DNA from: Actinobacteria bacterium IMCC26103
GTDB taxonomy: Bacteria > Actinomycetota > Actinomycetes > Nanopelagicales > Nanopelagicaceae
DNA length: 64,000 bases
Direction of reading: 5' to 3'
NCBI GenBank assembly: GCA_002284875.1
Contig: CP015604.1
Location: forward strand, 868,001-932,000
The translations under genes were made by a program, and so were the position numbers. How positions within the stretch are numbered: position 1 is the first letter of the stretch; each line of letters opens with the position of its first letter. The notes under the pieces are model-generated. The model had not been told where the DNA came from. It saw only the letters and a list, made by a program, of their open reading frames with translations, and searched no databases. This document shows, piece by piece, positions 8,153 through 16,600 of the stretch.

Positions 8153-8718
8153 AGAGTTATGGAGACGCGAGTTCCTGAACTATCAGAGCGGCAAGAAAAT
8201 ACGCCGCCGAGTGTTTCAGTTCTCTCCTTTATTCCAACCAAACCCAAACGTGAACTCTCCAAGGTCGCACCTCCTTCGCCGTTATCGCGCACCTCTAGGT
8301 AGGTGTGATTTTCAACTTGGCTCAGATGTAATTCAATCTCGCTACCCCTAGAGTGACGCACGCTATTTCGCATTAACTCGGTGGCGATGGCGGTAATTTC
8401 CAGCCCTATCGATGGCGGGATATCAAACTCAGCAATATCTAAAACGCTTAGAAGCGGCCCACAAATCTGGGAAGCTATTTTGGTAAGCGCCTCCTGTACT
8501 GATTCAACTTGTGCCTGGCGAAGTTGGTACATCTCACGGCGTATCTTTGAAATTAATTCATCTACCTGGAAACGCAGCGAGCGAATTCCCTTACGAACCG
8601 GCTCTTGCGATTGCGTTGCCGCAAGGAGTAAATCTAATTCGTATCCTAAGGCCACCAAATCTTGCGCGATTCCATCGTGGAGCTCGCGAGCTAATTCAAG
8701 GCGTTGTGGAGTGCTCAC
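8149..8718 (-). CDS. cytoplasmic sensor histidine kinase (HisKA_3 type)
   Basis: A 189-residue NarX/DesK-type histidine kinase reduced to its core. The phosphorylated His is in ARELHDGIAQDLVALG near residue 14. The HATPase domain follows with MRNSVRHSRG (N box), VRDNGEGG (G1) and RLGLVGIKERTETLGG (G2). There is no transmembrane or sensor domain, so the signal must come from the cytoplasm or a partner protein. It is wedged by 4-base overlaps between the acyl-CoA ligase and the response regulator, so an acyl-CoA-linked signal is possible but unproven. Confidence 0.88.
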   Translation of the reverse strand: MSTPQRLELARELHDGIAQDLVALGYELDLLLAATQSQEPVRKGIRSLRFQVDELISKIRREMYQLRQAQVESVQEALTKIASQICGPLLSVLDIAEFDIPPSIGLEITAIATELMRNSVRHSRGSEIELHLSQVENHTYLEVRDNGEGGATLESSRLGLVGIKERTETLGGVFSCRSDSSGTRVSITL

Positions 8719-10505
8719 TTGGCAAAGAGGTCGCTGATTTCTTTAGCAAACTCTTGCGCCACAACATGGCGCTTAATTGAAAGCTTGGCGGTGAGTTGAC
8801 CACCAGCGATTGTGAAATCGGTCGGCAGAATTGTAAATTTACGAATTGATTCGGCCTTGCTTACCGCTTTATTTGCTTCATCAACGGCTGTCTGTACGAC
8901 AGCGATTAGATCTGGATCCTGGGTAAGTGTTGCAATCGTTGCTCCATCTTTCTTATTTGCCACGATCCAACTCTTGAGCGCGTCTTGATCAATTGTTACT
9001 AGGGCTGCAATAAATGGTTGATTATCGCCCACGACCACACATTGGCTAACGAGCGGATGAGCACGCAAGCGATCTTCTAGTACAGCAGGTGCTACATTTT
9101 TGCCACCAGCGGTAACGATAAGTTCTTTCTTGCGGCCGACTATATAAAGGAAGCCATCTTCATCGAGCTTTCCGAGGTCACCAGATCTAAACCAGCGATC
9201 TTCGGTAAATACTTCAGCGTTTGCCGCATCGTTCTGCCAATAGCCGCGCATTACGATCGGGCCTTTAATTAAGACTTCACCATCATCGGCAATCTTGATA
9301 CTTGTTCCGGGGATTGGTTTTCCGACCGAACCAACTTTTAGCGAACCAGTAATGTTTAAAGTTGCTCCAGCAGTAGTTTCAGTTAAACCATAACCTTCAT
9401 AAATAGTTACACCAGCGCCGCGGTAGAAGTGCCCGAGGCGCTTACCAAGCGGTGCGCCTCCGGAGATTGCACCTTCCACGTTGCCACCTAGCGCAGCGCG
9501 TATTTTTGAGTAAACCAACTTGTCGAATAGCGCATGCTTTAGCGAGAGCAGCGGGTTAAAGCCGCGTTTATCCATCGCTTCGCTATAGGAGACTGCAACT
9601 TCTGCGGCTTTGCGGAATATCTTTCCCTTGCCAGCAGCATCAGCTCTCGCTTCGGCACCGTTGTAAACCTTTTCAAAGATACGTGGCACGGCGAGAACGA
9701 AAGTTGGTTTAAAGGATGCAAGATCTGGTTGCAAGCGGCCAACCGGATCGCTGCAATGTGCCAAGTGTAAACCGGCGCGAATCGCACCGATCTGGACCAT
9801 ACGTCCGAATACGTGAGCTACTGGCAAGAAAAGCAACGTTGAACCATTTGCTTTTAGAAATAGATCACTTGCTCCTTCGACAACATTGCCGCACTCAGAT
9901 AAGAAATTGCCGTGGGTTAGTTGAACGCCCTTTGGCTTTCCAGTTGTTCCTGAGGTATAGATCAAAGTTGCCAAAGTGTCCGGCAGAAGTGCGTTGCGAC
10001 GACGGTCGATTTCATCATCACCAATATGAGCTCCTGCTGTCGCAAGCACAGAGAGAACATCTTCGGTCATAGTCCAAATATGTTTGGTATGTGAAGGCAG
10101 AATTGAGTTAACTAATTCGCGATGGCTTGGGGTTTCGACGATTAGCCCTACTGCTCCAGAATCGCTCAAGATCCAATCAACCTGTTCTGCAGAAGATGTT
10201 TCGTAAATTGGTACTACGCAACCACCGGCAAACCAGATTGCGAAATCTAAAATCGTCCACTCATATCTAGTGCGCGCCATGATCGCCACCCGGTCACCGA
10301 TCTGGATTCCAGCAGCGATCAAACCTTTGGCTGTTGCCCGTACTTCGGCATCTAACTCTTGAGCAGAAACTTTCTGCCAGCCATCACCAAGTGGGCGCGA
10401 CATCATCACGCGATTTGGCTCAAACCACGCACGTTCTGTGATCAGATTTGTGAGGTTGCCGGTAGTTGCTGTTGGGACAAGGGCTGGGATCGTGATCTCG
10501 TTCAT
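8715..10505 (-). CDS. long-chain fatty-acid-CoA ligase (FadD15-like)
   Basis: An AMP-forming acyl-CoA synthetase of 596 residues, normal for the FadD15 group. It activates fatty acids with ATP and CoA. Motifs: TLIYTSGTTGKPKGV (P-loop-like A3), YEGYGLTETTAG (A5), WFRSGDLGKLDEDGFLYIVGR (A7/A8), and a C-terminal catalytic Lys region in GGQLTAKLSIKRH. It is the first gene of a three-gene unit with the histidine kinase and response regulator. A TAGCGT box lies 7 bases before the ATG. Confidence 0.9.
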   Translation of the reverse strand: MNEITIPALVPTATTGNLTNLITERAWFEPNRVMMSRPLGDGWQKVSAQELDAEVRATAKGLIAAGIQIGDRVAIMARTRYEWTILDFAIWFAGGCVVPIYETSSAEQVDWILSDSGAVGLIVETPSHRELVNSILPSHTKHIWTMTEDVLSVLATAGAHIGDDEIDRRRNALLPDTLATLIYTSGTTGKPKGVQLTHGNFLSECGNVVEGASDLFLKANGSTLLFLPVAHVFGRMVQIGAIRAGLHLAHCSDPVGRLQPDLASFKPTFVLAVPRIFEKVYNGAEARADAAGKGKIFRKAAEVAVSYSEAMDKRGFNPLLSLKHALFDKLVYSKIRAALGGNVEGAISGGAPLGKRLGHFYRGAGVTIYEGYGLTETTAGATLNITGSLKVGSVGKPIPGTSIKIADDGEVLIKGPIVMRGYWQNDAANAEVFTEDRWFRSGDLGKLDEDGFLYIVGRKKELIVTAGGKNVAPAVLEDRLRAHPLVSQCVVVGDNQPFIAALVTIDQDALKSWIVANKKDGATIATLTQDPDLIAVVQTAVDEANKAVSKAESIRKFTILPTDFTIAGGQLTAKLSIKRHVVAQEFAKEISDLFAK

Positions 10506-10512
10506 AGCCCTA

Positions 10513-10518
10513 ACGCTA
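10513..10518 (-). promoter_or_regulatory. -10 box of the fadD-kinase-regulator operon
   Basis: TAGCGT on the minus strand ends 7 bases before the ATG at 10505. It would drive the three-gene unit 10505 to 7529. Confidence 0.45.
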
Positions 10519-10566
10519 GCGCCCGCTTAAAGAAAAGGGGAGAGGTTGGAAAGTTATTTTTACAGG

Positions 10567-10572
10567 TAACCT
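10567..10572 (+). promoter_or_regulatory. -10 box of the SRPBCC/glucokinase unit
   Basis: TAACCT ends 6 bases before the ATG at 10579. Confidence 0.5.
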
Positions 10573-10578
10573 TTAGGC

Positions 10579-11016
10579 ATGAGCGATTTCAGTAGTTCAA
10601 CAGTTTCCATCGATGCCCCTATCGCCGAGGTCGGCGCCACGCTATTTGCCGTTGAGTCCTACCCCGAATGGTCGGGCGCTTTTAAGAAAGTGGATGTACT
10701 CGCAACTGATTCGCAGGGTCGTGCAACTAAGGCCAAGTTAACCGTCGATGCTGGTGCCGTTAAAGATGTTGTAACGCTTGATTTTGATTGGAGCCAAGCA
10801 CCAAGCAAAGTTACATTTTCACTCGATGATGCCAACATACTTACCAAGATGGACGGCGCATATCTGCTAAAGAGTTTAGACGCTGATTCAACTTCAGTAA
10901 CATACGAACTTTCAGTCGGCCTATCCATGCCAATCCCAGCGATGATGATTGCAAAGCAAGAGAAATCCACAATCGATAGCGCGTTAAAGCAACTTAAAGA
11001 ACATCTAGAAGGTTAA
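10579..11016 (+). CDS. SRPBCC-family (polyketide cyclase-like) protein
   Basis: A 145-residue soluble protein with the START/SRPBCC hydrophobic-pocket fold. The N-terminus SSTVSIDAPIAEVGATLFAVESYPEW has the family pattern of a strand, a helix and the conserved Y-x-E-W, and the C-terminal long helix ends LKQLKEHLEG. Such proteins bind lipids or other hydrophobic ligands. No catalytic residue can be named. It lies 4 bases upstream of the glucokinase and shares its transcript. Confidence 0.75.
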   Translation: MSDFSSSTVSIDAPIAEVGATLFAVESYPEWSGAFKKVDVLATDSQGRATKAKLTVDAGAVKDVVTLDFDWSQAPSKVTFSLDDANILTKMDGAYLLKSLDADSTSVTYELSVGLSMPIPAMMIAKQEKSTIDSALKQLKEHLEG

Positions 11017-11020
11017 TTTC

Positions 11021-11968
11021 GTGGCAAATAACACCATCGGAATCGATGTCGGTGGCACGAAAGTTCTAGGCGGAGTCGTATCCGAAACTGGCGAGATATT
11101 AACTACTGCGCGGCGTGATACTCCACGAGAAGGCGGTCGCGCGCTAACGCAAGCTATCGCTGATGTAGCAAACGAATTAGCCCACGAATTCCCAGTCGAC
11201 TCAATTGGCGTATCAGCGGCGGGGTTTATCTCATCTGACCGTAAGACGATTTTGGCGACACCTAATATCGCTGAATGGAATGGCGTTAATTTAGATCGAG
11301 AGCTAAATGAAATATTAGGAAAGACAATTGTTCTGGAAAATGATGCTAACGCTGCCGCATGGGGTGAATTTAAATTTGGCGCCGGTCGTGGTCGCAATGA
11401 CCTAATGCTCTTGACTCTTGGCACAGGTGTCGGAGGCGGTTTAATTCTAGATGGTGCACTCTTTAGAGGAGCCTTTGGAATTGGAGCCGAACTCGGACAT
11501 ATCCGCATAGTCCCGGAAGGACATTTATGTGGTTGCGGTATTCGCGGCTGCCTCGAGCAATATTCATCTGGCTCAGCACTGCTGCGCCATGCACGTGAGG
11601 CAATTAGCGCAAGCCCGGATATTGCCCGTAATTTACTGGCGCGCGGCGATGGAACGTTAGAAGGTTTGAAAGGCGAACACATAACAGATGCTGCTCGCGA
11701 AGGAGATCCAGTAGCGATGGCTGCCTTTAACACTATGGCAAGTTATCTCGGCGCCGGAATTGCCTCGTTATGTGCAGTGATTGATCCATCCTGCATAGTT
11801 ATAGGTGGGGGAGTAATTGATGCGGGTGAAATCTTCCTTGGGCCAACTCGCGAAGCTGCGTTAAGGCTGATTCCTTTTAGCGGGAAACATCCATACCCAG
11901 AAATTGTTGCAGCAGAACTTGGCAATCATGCGGGCTTAGTTGGCGTCGCAGACCTTTCGCGAATTTAA
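11021..11968 (+). CDS. glk: ROK-family glucokinase
   Basis: Phosphorylates glucose with ATP in the cytoplasm, the entry into glycolysis. The 315-residue protein has the ATP-binding GIDVGGTKVLGG at the start, the catalytic Asp in ENDANAAAWGE, the ROK motif GAELGHIRIV, and the zinc-binding CGCGIRGCLEQYSSG. The start is GTG at 11021 with a GAAGG site 8 bases upstream, because the gene is second in its unit. The stop shares TTAA with the convergent gene. Other hexose specificity is possible. Confidence 0.88.
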   Translation: MANNTIGIDVGGTKVLGGVVSETGEILTTARRDTPREGGRALTQAIADVANELAHEFPVDSIGVSAAGFISSDRKTILATPNIAEWNGVNLDRELNEILGKTIVLENDANAAAWGEFKFGAGRGRNDLMLLTLGTGVGGGLILDGALFRGAFGIGAELGHIRIVPEGHLCGCGIRGCLEQYSSGSALLRHAREAISASPDIARNLLARGDGTLEGLKGEHITDAAREGDPVAMAAFNTMASYLGAGIASLCAVIDPSCIVIGGGVIDAGEIFLGPTREAALRLIPFSGKHPYPEIVAAELGNHAGLVGVADLSRI

Positions 11969-12243
11969 AGCGCTACTCCGTCGTCATCTCGGAAAGCTTT
12001 ACCGTTCTTCCATTTTTTGAGTGATGCAATTGCGGCTTGAAAAGTTTGTTTAATACTTTTTGCGGGTGGATTAGGTGCAACAAATCTATTCTCGTCGACA
12101 AAATTATCGAGTTCATCTAAATAAGAAGTTGGCGCTGATTCATCCAACGATAAGCCTTCAACCATAGATTGAAATTCCATGTCGATTAACTCACGTTCAG
12201 TGGCATCATCTGGACCATCGGCGCCCTTGTTTTTATCGCTCAT
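11965..12243 (-). CDS. hypothetical acidic protein
   Basis: About 92 residues, acidic in the N-terminal two thirds (MSDKNKGADGPDDATERE) and basic towards the C-terminus (ASLKKWKNGKAF). No known motif, signal peptide or membrane segment was seen. I chose the ATG at 12243 because AGGAG stands 2-6 bases upstream, although a longer frame starts at 12279. The position behind glk and opposite plsC gives no clear hint of its role. Confidence 0.6.
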   Translation of the reverse strand: MSDKNKGADGPDDATERELIDMEFQSMVEGLSLDESAPTSYLDELDNFVDENRFVAPNPPAKSIKQTFQAAIASLKKWKNGKAFRDDDGVAL

Positions 12244-12290
12244 AACTCCTGCTCCATGGTTCATATTCGCACATTCCAACCTTTTGACGC

Positions 12291-12296
12291 TAAATT
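12291..12296 (+). promoter_or_regulatory. -10 box of plsC
   Basis: TAAATT ends 6 bases before the ATG at 12303. Confidence 0.5.
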
Positions 12297-12302
12297 AGCC
12301 TC

Positions 12303-12989
12303 ATGAACAATCTGCCTTATGGCATCTTGCGCGCGTTCTTAACGCCATTTTTGATGATCCTCTTTCGCCCAAAGGTAAAAGGGTTGCGGCACGTGCCCGG
12401 AACCGGTCCGGTAATCATCGCTTCAAATCATCTCTCCTTTAGTGATTCCATCTTTATGCCACTAGTTGTCCCACGCAAAGTTACCTTTCTGGCTAAGAGT
12501 GAATACTTCACTTCTCCTGGACCCAAAGGTTTGCTAAAGAAGCTAACTTTCATCGCGCTAGGTCAAGTACCGGTAGATCGTTCTGGTGGACGCCGCAGCG
12601 AGGCCGCGCTAATTACCGGGCTTAAAGTATTAGCAGAAGGTAAATGTCTTGGTATCTACCCAGAAGGCACACGTTCACCAGATGGACGTTTATATAAGGG
12701 ACGTACAGGCATTGCCCGCTTGGCCATCGAATCTGGCGCGCCAATAATTCCAGTTGCAATGTTTAACACCGAAAAAATTCAACCAACCGGAACGGTAATG
12801 CCAAAGGTAATGCGGGTTGAGATGATCTTTGGCGAGCCAATGTATTTTGAGGGCGATTCAACAGATTTGCTTCACCTGCGAGATGTAACTGACAAGATTA
12901 TGTCTACGATCCAAGAGCTTTCTGGACAAGAATATGTTGATACCTATGCAACGAAGGCAAAGAAGAGCTCAGAAGAAGATGAAGGTTAA
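12303..12989 (+). CDS. plsC: 1-acyl-sn-glycerol-3-phosphate acyltransferase
   Basis: Makes phosphatidic acid at the inner face of the membrane by acylating lysophosphatidate. The 228-residue protein has the catalytic H-x4-D in SNHLSFSDS (about residues 41-46) and the second acyltransferase block YPEGTRSPDGRLYKGR. An N-terminal hydrophobic segment probably anchors it. A second paralogue is at 24279. Its stop shares TTAA with the convergent nuclease-like gene. Confidence 0.88.
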   Translation: MNNLPYGILRAFLTPFLMILFRPKVKGLRHVPGTGPVIIASNHLSFSDSIFMPLVVPRKVTFLAKSEYFTSPGPKGLLKKLTFIALGQVPVDRSGGRRSEAALITGLKVLAEGKCLGIYPEGTRSPDGRLYKGRTGIARLAIESGAPIIPVAMFNTEKIQPTGTVMPKVMRVEMIFGEPMYFEGDSTDLLHLRDVTDKIMSTIQELSGQEYVDTYATKAKKSSEEDEG

Positions 12990-13681
12990 TTTCCTTCAAT
13001 CGCTAGCCGTTTAACCAAGTAATTACAGGTATCGCAATCCGGCCCTGCCGCTGGCAGTTCACCTTCAATGACATCGATTAAATCTGAGATTAAAGAGTTA
13101 AATTGCGCTTGATCGCGGGTTACATGCAAATAGTGTTGGGTGACGCCAAAACCGTGAGCACCATCAGCGGTTTCAGTGATACCAGCTAACTTCCAGACCA
13201 AGAGCCCCATGCTAGAGACGGGAAAAGGTTTTCCTTTATCGGGATTTTCTAGCGCATAGGCATAAGCCTCCAGTTGTGGCGCATAAAACTGGGCGTTATC
13301 TCTCTCTGAATCTGAAACTTTGCAATCGATAATGCCGACTGAACCATCGTCGTAATGTGCCAATAAGTCGTAGATACCAAGGATGCGCCAGCGTGTGGCC
13401 TTTCCATCTACTTCAATCGGCGCGCTCTTTACCCATTGCCCCCATTGCTTAACAACTCCTGGGGCAAGTGATGGATCTAGATCCGGCATGGATGCACGCC
13501 GAAAATGTTCTTCTTGTGCGGCAGAGAGCGGTTTTACGAGAGGGAATTGACCAGGCATTGTGATTTTAAACCAGTACTTAATCCAAAGGCAGCGCTTGCA
13601 AGTCGATAGCCCAAAAGTTAGATCAGATGGCGCGATAGTGTCGCGGGCAGGTGCAGCGGGCTTTGCGATCTTTAAAGTCAT
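12986..13681 (-). CDS. RecB/Cas4-like PD-(D/E)XK nuclease domain protein with four cysteines
   Basis: A 231-residue protein with the core of a PD-(D/E)XK nuclease: Asp105 in GIYDLLAHY, Asp119-Cys-Lys121 in GIIDCKVSD, and Gln136-x3-Tyr140 in PQLEAYAYA. It has two CxxC pairs, Cys28/31 (CKRC) and Cys216/219 (CDTC). The arrangement recalls Cas4 or AddB nucleases, where cysteines hold a 4Fe-4S cluster, but those have a one-plus-three pattern. No CRISPR array or helicase is adjacent. It probably acts in DNA repair, although its partner and substrate are unknown. It is co-directional with the LysE gene, overlapping by 4 bases. Confidence 0.7.
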   Translation of the reverse strand: MTLKIAKPAAPARDTIAPSDLTFGLSTCKRCLWIKYWFKITMPGQFPLVKPLSAAQEEHFRRASMPDLDPSLAPGVVKQWGQWVKSAPIEVDGKATRWRILGIYDLLAHYDDGSVGIIDCKVSDSERDNAQFYAPQLEAYAYALENPDKGKPFPVSSMGLLVWKLAGITETADGAHGFGVTQHYLHVTRDQAQFNSLISDLIDVIEGELPAAGPDCDTCNYLVKRLAIEGN

Positions 13682-14331
13682 GTGGTGATTAAATCACGCA
13701 CTGCTGACGCAATGACCAATAGACCCAAGATAACCATCACGATTCCACCTGTGGCGCGTAACTTTTCTAAACGTTTCTCATCACTTGCCAACCAGATGCG
13801 CGCCGTCCCGGCTAAAAGTCCCCAAGATCCATCTGAGATAAATGCCAGGATTGAAAAGAGCGCACCAAGTAGTACGAGTTGCGAAGTTACATGGCCACGA
13901 TCGATATCAATAAATTGGGGTAGCACCGCGGCATAAAAGACAAGACCTTTTGGGTTTAGCGCTCCTACCCAGAAGCCATCGCGCGCCGAACGCCAGAATG
14001 TAGGAACAATAGTTCCCTGATTGCGCATATCTGCAGCATGAATTTTTCGGGCGCGTATTGCTGTAACTCCTAAGTAAACCAAGTAGCCACCGCCACCCCA
14101 TTGCACAGCAGAGTAAGCCAGATGTGATCGTGAAAGGATTGGCCCTAATCCAAAGGCAACGAGCGATGAAAGCGCAAATGCGCCGGTGACATTGCCGGCA
14201 ACTGTAAATACTGCAACTTTGCGTCCCCACGCGATTGCGCGAGCTATAACGAATAAAACACTTGGACCGGGCGCCAAGATAATTACCATCGCTGCAATTA
14301 TGTACTCGAATATGCGGCTCGGAATTACCAT
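13678..14331 (-). CDS. LysE-family amino-acid exporter
   Basis: A 217-residue inner-membrane exporter with six hydrophobic segments. The N-terminal ILAPGPSVLFVIARA is the LysE/RhtB signature, and GALNPKGLVFYAAVLPQF is the conserved middle motif. Family members export amino acids or homoserine lactones, and the substrate here is unknown. A near-consensus TACAAT box lies 6 bases before its ATG. It overlaps the downstream nuclease-like gene by 4 bases. Confidence 0.85.
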   Translation of the reverse strand: MVIPSRIFEYIIAAMVIILAPGPSVLFVIARAIAWGRKVAVFTVAGNVTGAFALSSLVAFGLGPILSRSHLAYSAVQWGGGGYLVYLGVTAIRARKIHAADMRNQGTIVPTFWRSARDGFWVGALNPKGLVFYAAVLPQFIDIDRGHVTSQLVLLGALFSILAFISDGSWGLLAGTARIWLASDEKRLEKLRATGGIVMVILGLLVIASAVRDLITT

Positions 14332-14337
14332 TTGGCA

Positions 14338-14343
14338 ATTGTA
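14338..14343 (-). promoter_or_regulatory. -10 box of the LysE gene
   Basis: TACAAT on the minus strand ends 6 bases before the ATG at 14331 and lies just beyond the uraA terminator. Confidence 0.55.
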
Positions 14344-14349
14344 ACCACT

Positions 14350-14385
14350 AGAAAATGCAGAAGGGGCGGGATAGCCCGCCCCTTC
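14350..14385 (-). terminator. rho-independent terminator of uraA
   Basis: The 11-bp perfect stem GAAGGGGCGGG / CCCGCCCCTTC has a 4-base loop (14360-14385). It is followed on the minus strand by a short T-rich stretch. Confidence 0.85.
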
Positions 14386-14416
14386 CTCACAGAGTTTTAG
14401 CGCTGATATTTAGCTG

Positions 14417-15685
14417 TTATTTGCTACGCGCATCTGAAATCGCATGGAGTACGCGATAGCCGATAACCGCAACTAGCGTTGCATTTACGATGCCGGTAAA
14501 TGTGTAATCACCACGTGTCCATGAAAAATCAGCGATACCGATTATCAATGCAGATGCGGCAATTAAGAGGTTGGTTGAATCAGCAAAATTAACCTTAGAT
14601 TCAATCCAGATGCGTGCACCCAAAATGCCAATCATTCCGAAGAGCGCTGTGGATACGCCACCAAGTGCGCCGACGGGTGTTGCGCTAAGTACTGCTCCAA
14701 ATTTTGGAGAGAGTGAAAGCACGATTGCGCCGGCTCCTGCTACCCAATATGCAGCAGTAGAATAGACGCGAGTTGCCGCCATAACACCGATATTTTCTGC
14801 ATAAGTTGTAGTTCCAGAACCGCCACCTAGTCCAGCCAGCGTAGTAGCTACGCCATCTGCCATAAGTGCATTACCCATTTGGTTATCTAGATCTTTACTA
14901 GTCATTGCAGCCACTGCTTTAACGTGGCCAACGTTTTCTGCAATTAGTACAAGAACGACTGGCAAGAAGAGGATCATCACATTCATATTAAATGTGGGAG
15001 TCGTGAAAGATGGAGTAGCAAACCAAGCCGCAGCCTGAATTCCCTTAGTGTCAACATCTCCCATGATCAGCGCTACTACGTAGCCAACAACCAACCCAAG
15101 GAAGATGCTTATTCGACTCATAAAGCCTTTAGACATTGCACCTATCAGAGCAATGCTGGCCAAGGTAATAATTGCAATGAGTGGATCCTTAGTGAAGTTT
15201 CCTTTAGCAGCTCCGGCGAGGTTAAAGCCGATGACCATGACGATAGTTCCAGTTACAACCGGTGGAAGGAGCCAGTTGACCCAACCAATTCCCGCAGCTT
15301 TAACTGCAAAACCAACCAGCGCAAGGACAACGCCCGTAAAGACGATGCCGCCAAGAGCTGCTGCCATTCCGCCATTAGCGCCAGCTGATGCAACTGCGGC
15401 GCCGATGGGCCCAAGGAAGGCAAATGATGAACCGAGATAGCTAGGAACTTTATTTCCAGTGATTATTAGAAAGAGGATCGTTCCAATACCGGAGAAGAAG
15501 AGAGTCGTAGTTGGTGGAAATCCAGTGATGATCGGAACCAGGAAGGTTGCGCCAAACATAGCGGCGATATGTTGCAGGCCGACACCGATTGTGCGGGGCC
15601 AGCTAAGTCTTTCATCGGTAGAGACAACTTCTCCAGCAGAAATAGACTTGCCATTTCCGTGAAGTTTCCAAGTAAGTAACGACAT
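14417..15685 (-). CDS. uraA: uracil/xanthine permease (NCS2 family)
   Basis: A proton-coupled nucleobase importer of 422 residues with about 12-14 membrane segments. Visible NCS2 features are GLQHIAAMFGATFLVPIIT near the N-terminus, the LIAENVGHVKAV segment with its substrate-site Glu, and the following GLGGGSGTTTYAENIGV motif. Translation uses GGAAAGG 6 bases before the ATG, so unlike many genes here it has a leader. Uracil is the best guess; xanthine or uric acid are alternatives. Confidence 0.9.
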   Translation of the reverse strand: MSLLTWKLHGNGKSISAGEVVSTDERLSWPRTIGVGLQHIAAMFGATFLVPIITGFPPTTTLFFSGIGTILFLIITGNKVPSYLGSSFAFLGPIGAAVASAGANGGMAAALGGIVFTGVVLALVGFAVKAAGIGWVNWLLPPVVTGTIVMVIGFNLAGAAKGNFTKDPLIAIITLASIALIGAMSKGFMSRISIFLGLVVGYVVALIMGDVDTKGIQAAAWFATPSFTTPTFNMNVMILFLPVVLVLIAENVGHVKAVAAMTSKDLDNQMGNALMADGVATTLAGLGGGSGTTTYAENIGVMAATRVYSTAAYWVAGAGAIVLSLSPKFGAVLSATPVGALGGVSTALFGMIGILGARIWIESKVNFADSTNLLIAASALIIGIADFSWTRGDYTFTGIVNATLVAVIGYRVLHAISDARSK

Positions 15686-15812
15686 TTTTTACCTTTCCAA
15701 ATAAGTTGCTACGAGAGCGTTCACCGTGTGTGAGCACCTATGGAAGGGAAGATGTATCAAGGGTAGGCCTGCTAAATTCTTGGCTAACAGGTTATGTGGA
15801 CGCGACTCGCCA
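15686..15812 (-). other. uraA leader region
   Basis: This is the upstream part of uraA. A TACCCT box at about 15764 on the minus strand would give a leader of roughly 70 bases ending in the GGAAAGG ribosome binding site. I see no recognisable riboswitch or PyrR-type structure here. Confidence 0.35.
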
Positions 15813-15813
15813 G

Positions 15814-15854
15814 AAAAAACCCTCGTCAGCCACTTATTTGCGGCTAACGAGGGT
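15814..15854 (-). terminator. terminator of the unknown membrane protein gene
   Basis: ACCCTCGTTAGCC pairs with GGCTGACGAGGGT on the minus strand, with one U-G wobble that works only in that orientation, and is followed by TTTTTT. Confidence 0.88.
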
Positions 15855-15876
15855 CGCCCTCACGGAGAGTTGAGGG

Positions 15877-16458
15877 TTAAATCGTCGCATCCTCAGGGAC
15901 GCGACGAATATGCATTAACCCAAGTATCGAGAGCAGCAACATTACGAGTGAGCCAATTAGTGCCACGATCGCTGCAATACCCGCGATAGATCCTAAAGTT
16001 CCAAATGCATAAGCTGTCAGTAATGTGCCACGCAACATTGTGCCTTTGAAAACAGTCTCCACCATTCCAGCTTTTGCAGCTGCATCTGCTTTGAGTGCTG
16101 GATCAGCGGGATTTGCTGCCAAGGCTGCACTGGCAGCACGACTTGCACCAGATGCTGCTGCATATGTTGGCATCTTTGATAAATGGAATCCAAGATAGTG
16201 ATCGGCATACATCTGTGCCTGTTTGCCATCAGACAGTACTTTGTCACCATTATCGGCGAAGAACTTTGTTACTTCTGCGCTTTCATCTGGATTTCCAGTA
16301 GCTGCAGGAAATGTAATTTCTTGCGCTTGTAATTGTGAGCTAACTGAATCGGATGCAAAGCCTGCGCCCCAATTCAATAACCCAGCTGCTATCAACAAAA
16401 ATACGGCAAGGCCCAAACCAATTGCAGTAACAATTCTGTCGAAACTCTTTCTCTTCAT
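15877..16458 (-). CDS. unknown membrane protein
   Basis: A 193-residue protein I do not recognise. One hydrophobic helix lies near the N-terminus (about residues 10-31) and one or two at about 140-182. The region between them is Ala-, Asp- and Lys-rich, with HYLGFHLSKMPTYAAASGAS in the middle, and would face the outside if the N-terminus is inside. GGGAGAG stands 6 bases before the ATG. The promoter region contains an inverted repeat, and the gene immediately upstream is a lone LuxR-type regulator, so regulation by it is possible. Confidence 0.7.
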   Translation of the reverse strand: MKRKSFDRIVTAIGLGLAVFLLIAAGLLNWGAGFASDSVSSQLQAQEITFPAATGNPDESAEVTKFFADNGDKVLSDGKQAQMYADHYLGFHLSKMPTYAAASGASRAASAALAANPADPALKADAAAKAGMVETVFKGTMLRGTLLTAYAFGTLGSIAGIAAIVALIGSLVMLLLSILGLMHIRRVPEDATI

Positions 16459-16479
16459 TTTAATCTCTCCCTATTTAAA

Positions 16480-16496
16480 CACCTAACGTTTAGGTG
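16480..16496. promoter_or_regulatory. 7-bp inverted repeat upstream of the membrane protein gene
   Basis: CACCTAA-CGT-TTAGGTG lies 22 bases ahead of the ATG at 16458. A TATTAAT about 10 bases further upstream on the minus strand could be the -10 box. The repeat is a candidate operator or leader hairpin. Confidence 0.45.
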
Positions 16497-16532
16497 CAAA
16501 GCCATTAATACTCCTATAGGGATATCGGTATT

Positions 16533-16582
16533 AAAAAAAGGTCAGGGCTAGCCCTTTACCAAAATTGGTGAGTGCTAGCCCC
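16533..16582 (-). terminator. terminator of the LuxR-type regulator gene
   Basis: GGGCTAGC and GCTAGCCC arms (16545-16582) have a smaller hairpin inside the loop. On the minus strand they are followed by a run of seven T at 16533-16539. Confidence 0.82.
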
Positions 16583-16600
16583 GAAAAATTTGTGATCTAT

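Noticed and set aside
11005-11733. 242-residue minus-strand frame over the glucokinase
   Set aside because: It is rich in Ser/Pro/Arg without any motif, while the plus strand encodes a complete ROK kinase.
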